DNA from: Flavobacterium ardleyense
GTDB taxonomy: Bacteria; Bacteroidota; Bacteroidia; Flavobacteriales; Flavobacteriaceae
Reading direction: 5' to 3'
Length of the DNA stretch: 64,000 nt
Assembly: GCF_033547075.1 (NCBI RefSeq)
Contig: NZ_CP137891.1
Location: 1,798,001-1,862,000 of the forward strand
The position numbers were made by a program, and so were the translations under genes. Below the pieces are notes generated by a model. It saw only the letters and a program-made list of their open reading frames with translations. It had not been told where the DNA came from and searched no databases. Below, in pieces: positions 61,934 to 64,000 of this stretch (the first letter of the stretch is position 1; every line of letters begins with the position of its first letter).

Positions 61934-64000
61934 ATGGAAGTACAAAAGCCCTATATACCAATAAATAAGGTTCGAATAGTTACCGCAGCTTCGTTATTTG
62001 ACGGACACGACGCGGCAATCAATATTATGCGTCGAATTATTCAGTCAACTGGAGTGGAAGTTATTCACTTAGGACACGACAGAAGCGTTGAAGAGGTAGT
62101 TAACACTGCTATTCAGGAGGATGTGAATGCGATTGCGTTGACGTCTTATCAAGGTGGTCATAATGAGTATTTTAAATATATGTATGACCTGCTCAAGGAA
62201 AAAGGAGCGGGACATATCAAGATTTTTGGTGGTGGTGGTGGAGTAATTCTTCCTACTGAAATTGCCGAACTGGAAGCTTACGGAATTTGCCGTATTTATG
62301 CTCCCGATGATGGTAGAAAATTAGGACTTCAAGGAATGATTAATGATTTGGTTCAGAAATCTGACTTTCCGCTGGGTGATAAATTGACCGATGAGGTTGA
62401 TCATCTTGAAGATAAAAATCCAAGATCTATAGGTAGAGTGATTTCGGCGGCAGAGAATTTCCCAGAAATTGCAGCAGCTGCTTTTGATAAAATTCACCAG
62501 ATGAATGCTGATTCTAAAACTCCAGTACTTGGAATTACTGGTACAGGTGGATCTGGAAAATCGTCTCTTGTAGATGAACTTGTGAGACGTTTCTTAATTG
62601 ATTTTCCCGAGAAAACAATAGGAATTATCTCTGTAGATCCTTCAAAAAGAAAAACTGGTGGCGCACTTCTAGGGGATAGAATTCGAATGAATGCTATTAA
62701 TAATTCTAGAGTTTATATGCGTTCGTTGGCAACAAGACAATCAAATCTTGCTTTGTCTAAATATGTTGCTGAAGCGATTCAGGTTTTGAAAGCCGCAAAA
62801 TATGACTTAATAATCCTTGAAACTTCTGGAATTGGGCAATCTGATACAGAAATTATGGATCACTCCGATGTTTCTCTTTATGTGATGACGCCAGAATTTG
62901 GTGCTGCAACACAATTGGAGAAAATCGATATGCTTGATTTTGCTGACCTTGTAGCAATCAACAAATTTGACAAACGCGGTGCGCTTGATGCTTTGAGAGA
63001 TGTAAAAAAACAATTTCAGCGCAATCACTTACTTTGGGATGCAAACTTGGACGATCTTCCAGTTTTTGGGACAATCGCTTCGCAGTTTAATGATCCTGGA
63101 ATGAATACTTTGTACAAAGCAATTATGGACAAAGTGCACGAAAAAACGAATTCTGACCTTAAATCTACTTTTGAAATTACGAGAGAGATGAGCGAGAAGA
63201 TTTTCGTAATTCCACCAAGCCGTACTCGTTATTTATCTGAAATTGCCGAAAGCAATAGATTATATGACAGCAATGCTCGTTCTCAGCAAGAAGTTGCTCA
63301 GAAGTTATTCGGAATTTTCAAGACCATCGAATCTGTTGGTGGAAAAGTTCCAACATTATCAAAAGCGGGAATCGAAGAAACATCTGTAGTTTCTGCTTTG
63401 GATACAAATGATGACTCAAAATTCTTTTTGAATTTACTTCTTACACAATTCGAAAAAGTGAAAATGGATCTTGATCCGTACAACTGGGAAGTGATTTTGA
63501 CTTGGAAAGAAAAGGTAACTAAATATAAAGATCCAGTTTATTCTTTTAAAGTTAGAGACAAAGAAATTAAAATCGCAACTCATACCGAATCACTTTCGCA
63601 TTTACAGATTCCTAAAGTTGCTTTGCCTAAGTATGAAGCTTGGGGAGATATATTGAAGTGGGTTCTTCAGGAGAATGTTCCTGGTGAATTTCCGTTTACC
63701 GCGGGATTATATCCTTTTAAAAGAGAAGGAGAAGATCCATCAAGAATGTTTGCTGGAGAAGGTGGGCCAGAAAGAACAAATAAACGTTTCCATTATGTGA
63801 GCGCGGGACTACCTGCAAAACGTTTGTCTACCGCTTTTGACTCGGTTACACTTTACGGAAACGATCCAGATTTAAGACCAGATATTTACGGTAAAATTGG
63901 TAATGCAGGAGTTTCTATTGCCTGTCTTGATGACGCCAAAAAATTATATTCAGGATTTGACCTAGTGCACGCGATGACATCTGTAAGTATGACCATCAAC
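61934..64000 (+). CDS. icmF: IcmF, fused isobutyryl-CoA mutase with GTPase chaperone domain (C-terminus outside the window)
   Basis: A coenzyme-B12 mutase interconverting isobutyryl-CoA and butyryl-CoA; 689 residues are present of about 1,100. Residues about 1-140 are the B12-binding domain with [12 protein letters not shown] (the His is the cobalt ligand) and [21 protein letters not shown] MeaB-like GTPase follows: P-loop GTGGSGKSS, and NKFDKRG. The start of the substrate-binding TIM barrel is also present ([60 protein letters not shown]). This domain order, rather than separate mutase subunits, identifies IcmF. The ATG at 61934 is preferred. Confidence 0.93.
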   Translation, partial: MEVQKPYIPINKVRIVTAASLFDGHDAAINIMRRIIQSTGVEVIHLGHDRSVEEVVNTAIQEDVNAIALTSYQGGHNEYFKYMYDLLKEKGAGHIKIFGGGGGVILPTEIAELEAYGICRIYAPDDGRKLGLQGMINDLVQKSDFPLGDKLTDEVDHLEDKNPRSIGRVISAAENFPEIAAAAFDKIHQMNADSKTPVLGITGTGGSGKSSLVDELVRRFLIDFPEKTIGIISVDPSKRKTGGALLGDRIRMNAINNSRVYMRSLATRQSNLALSKYVAEAIQVLKAAKYDLIILETSGIGQSDTEIMDHSDVSLYVMTPEFGAATQLEKIDMLDFADLVAINKFDKRGALDALRDVKKQFQRNHLLWDANLDDLPVFGTIASQFNDPGMNTLYKAIMDKVHEKTNSDLKSTFEITREMSEKIFVIPPSRTRYLSEIAESNRLYDSNARSQQEVAQKLFGIFKTIESVGGKVPTLSKAGIEETSVVSALDTNDDSKFFLNLLLTQFEKVKMDLDPYNWEVILTWKEKVTKYKDPVYSFKVRDKEIKIATHTESLSHLQIPKVALPKYEAWGDILKWVLQENVPGEFPFTAGLYPFKREGEDPSRMFAGEGGPERTNKRFHYVSAGLPAKRLSTAFDSVTLYGNDPDLRPDIYGKIGNAGVSIACLDDAKKLYSGFDLVHAMTSVSMTIN

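Overview
The window looks like chromosome from a Flavobacterium-like member of the Bacteroidota. The DNA is AT-rich, and coding regions generally lack strong Shine-Dalgarno sequences. Many genes are preceded by the Bacteroidota -7 element TAnnTTTG. The gene families also fit: CcsBA fusion, fused E1 alpha/beta 2-oxoacid dehydrogenase, fused mutase IcmF, MlaEFD without MlaB/C, CvfB-type S1 protein inside a menaquinone cluster, and a UbiA enzyme beside Maf and a KdsC-like phosphatase. No tRNA, rRNA, CRISPR array, prophage or intact insertion sequence was recognised.

Layout. 1-11.9 kb is one minus-strand block: truncated smpB, an outer-membrane POTRA/barrel protein, a two-domain glycosyltransferase, an MlaEFD lipid transporter, an AI-2E family membrane protein, an MscS channel, Maf, a UbiA prenyltransferase, a KdsC-like phosphatase and a DUF2520-type protein. 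12.0-15.3 kb is the large cytochrome c biogenesis fusion. 15.6-19 kb holds an FMN reductase, a YceI protein and an ECF sigma / anti-sigma / hydrolase operon. 19.1-22.2 kb carries a glutathione peroxidase, an acetyltransferase and an aromatic amino acid hydroxylase with a long C-terminal extension. 22.4-30.9 kb is the menaquinone cluster menD-cvfB-menB-PH-PH-menA-UPF0173-menC. No menE, menF or menH is recognisable in it, and about 800 non-coding bases follow menC.

31.7-39.7 kb is again minus strand: a lipoprotein, a small membrane protein, a Crp/Fnr regulator, the E1 fusion, an M1-peptidase-like protein without its zinc site, and a LOG-family protein. 40.3-44.6 kb is a Crp/Fnr regulator followed by TolC, HlyD and an ABC-2 permease, with a perfect 18-base palindrome placed like a class II activator site. 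44.8-58.8 kb is mostly housekeeping (uvrA, AcpH, a glmM-like phosphohexomutase, a PLP enzyme, an LpxL-like acyltransferase, rhomboid, SIMPL, SRAP, CoA transferase). 58.8-61.6 kb holds a decayed toxin beside its surviving antitoxin, cbpM-cbpA, and an intact parDE pair. The window ends inside icmF.

Metabolic links. The E1 fusion would make isobutyryl-CoA from valine-derived 2-oxoacid, IcmF would interconvert isobutyryl-CoA and butyryl-CoA, and the CoA transferase could handle the acyl-CoA products. The men genes and CcsBA both serve the respiratory chain.

The most noteworthy structure not explained by genes is a family of modular, hairpin-rich intergenic elements (near 15.4, 29.7, 39.9, 44.7 and 56.3 kb). 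They share sequence blocks and sit only between genes. No wholly new multi-gene system was identified. The best candidates for follow-up are these elements, the zinc-less M1-like outer-membrane protein, the Crp/Fnr-linked exporter without an ATPase, the toxin remnant, and a conserved-looking gene whose only plausible upstream start is ATA.
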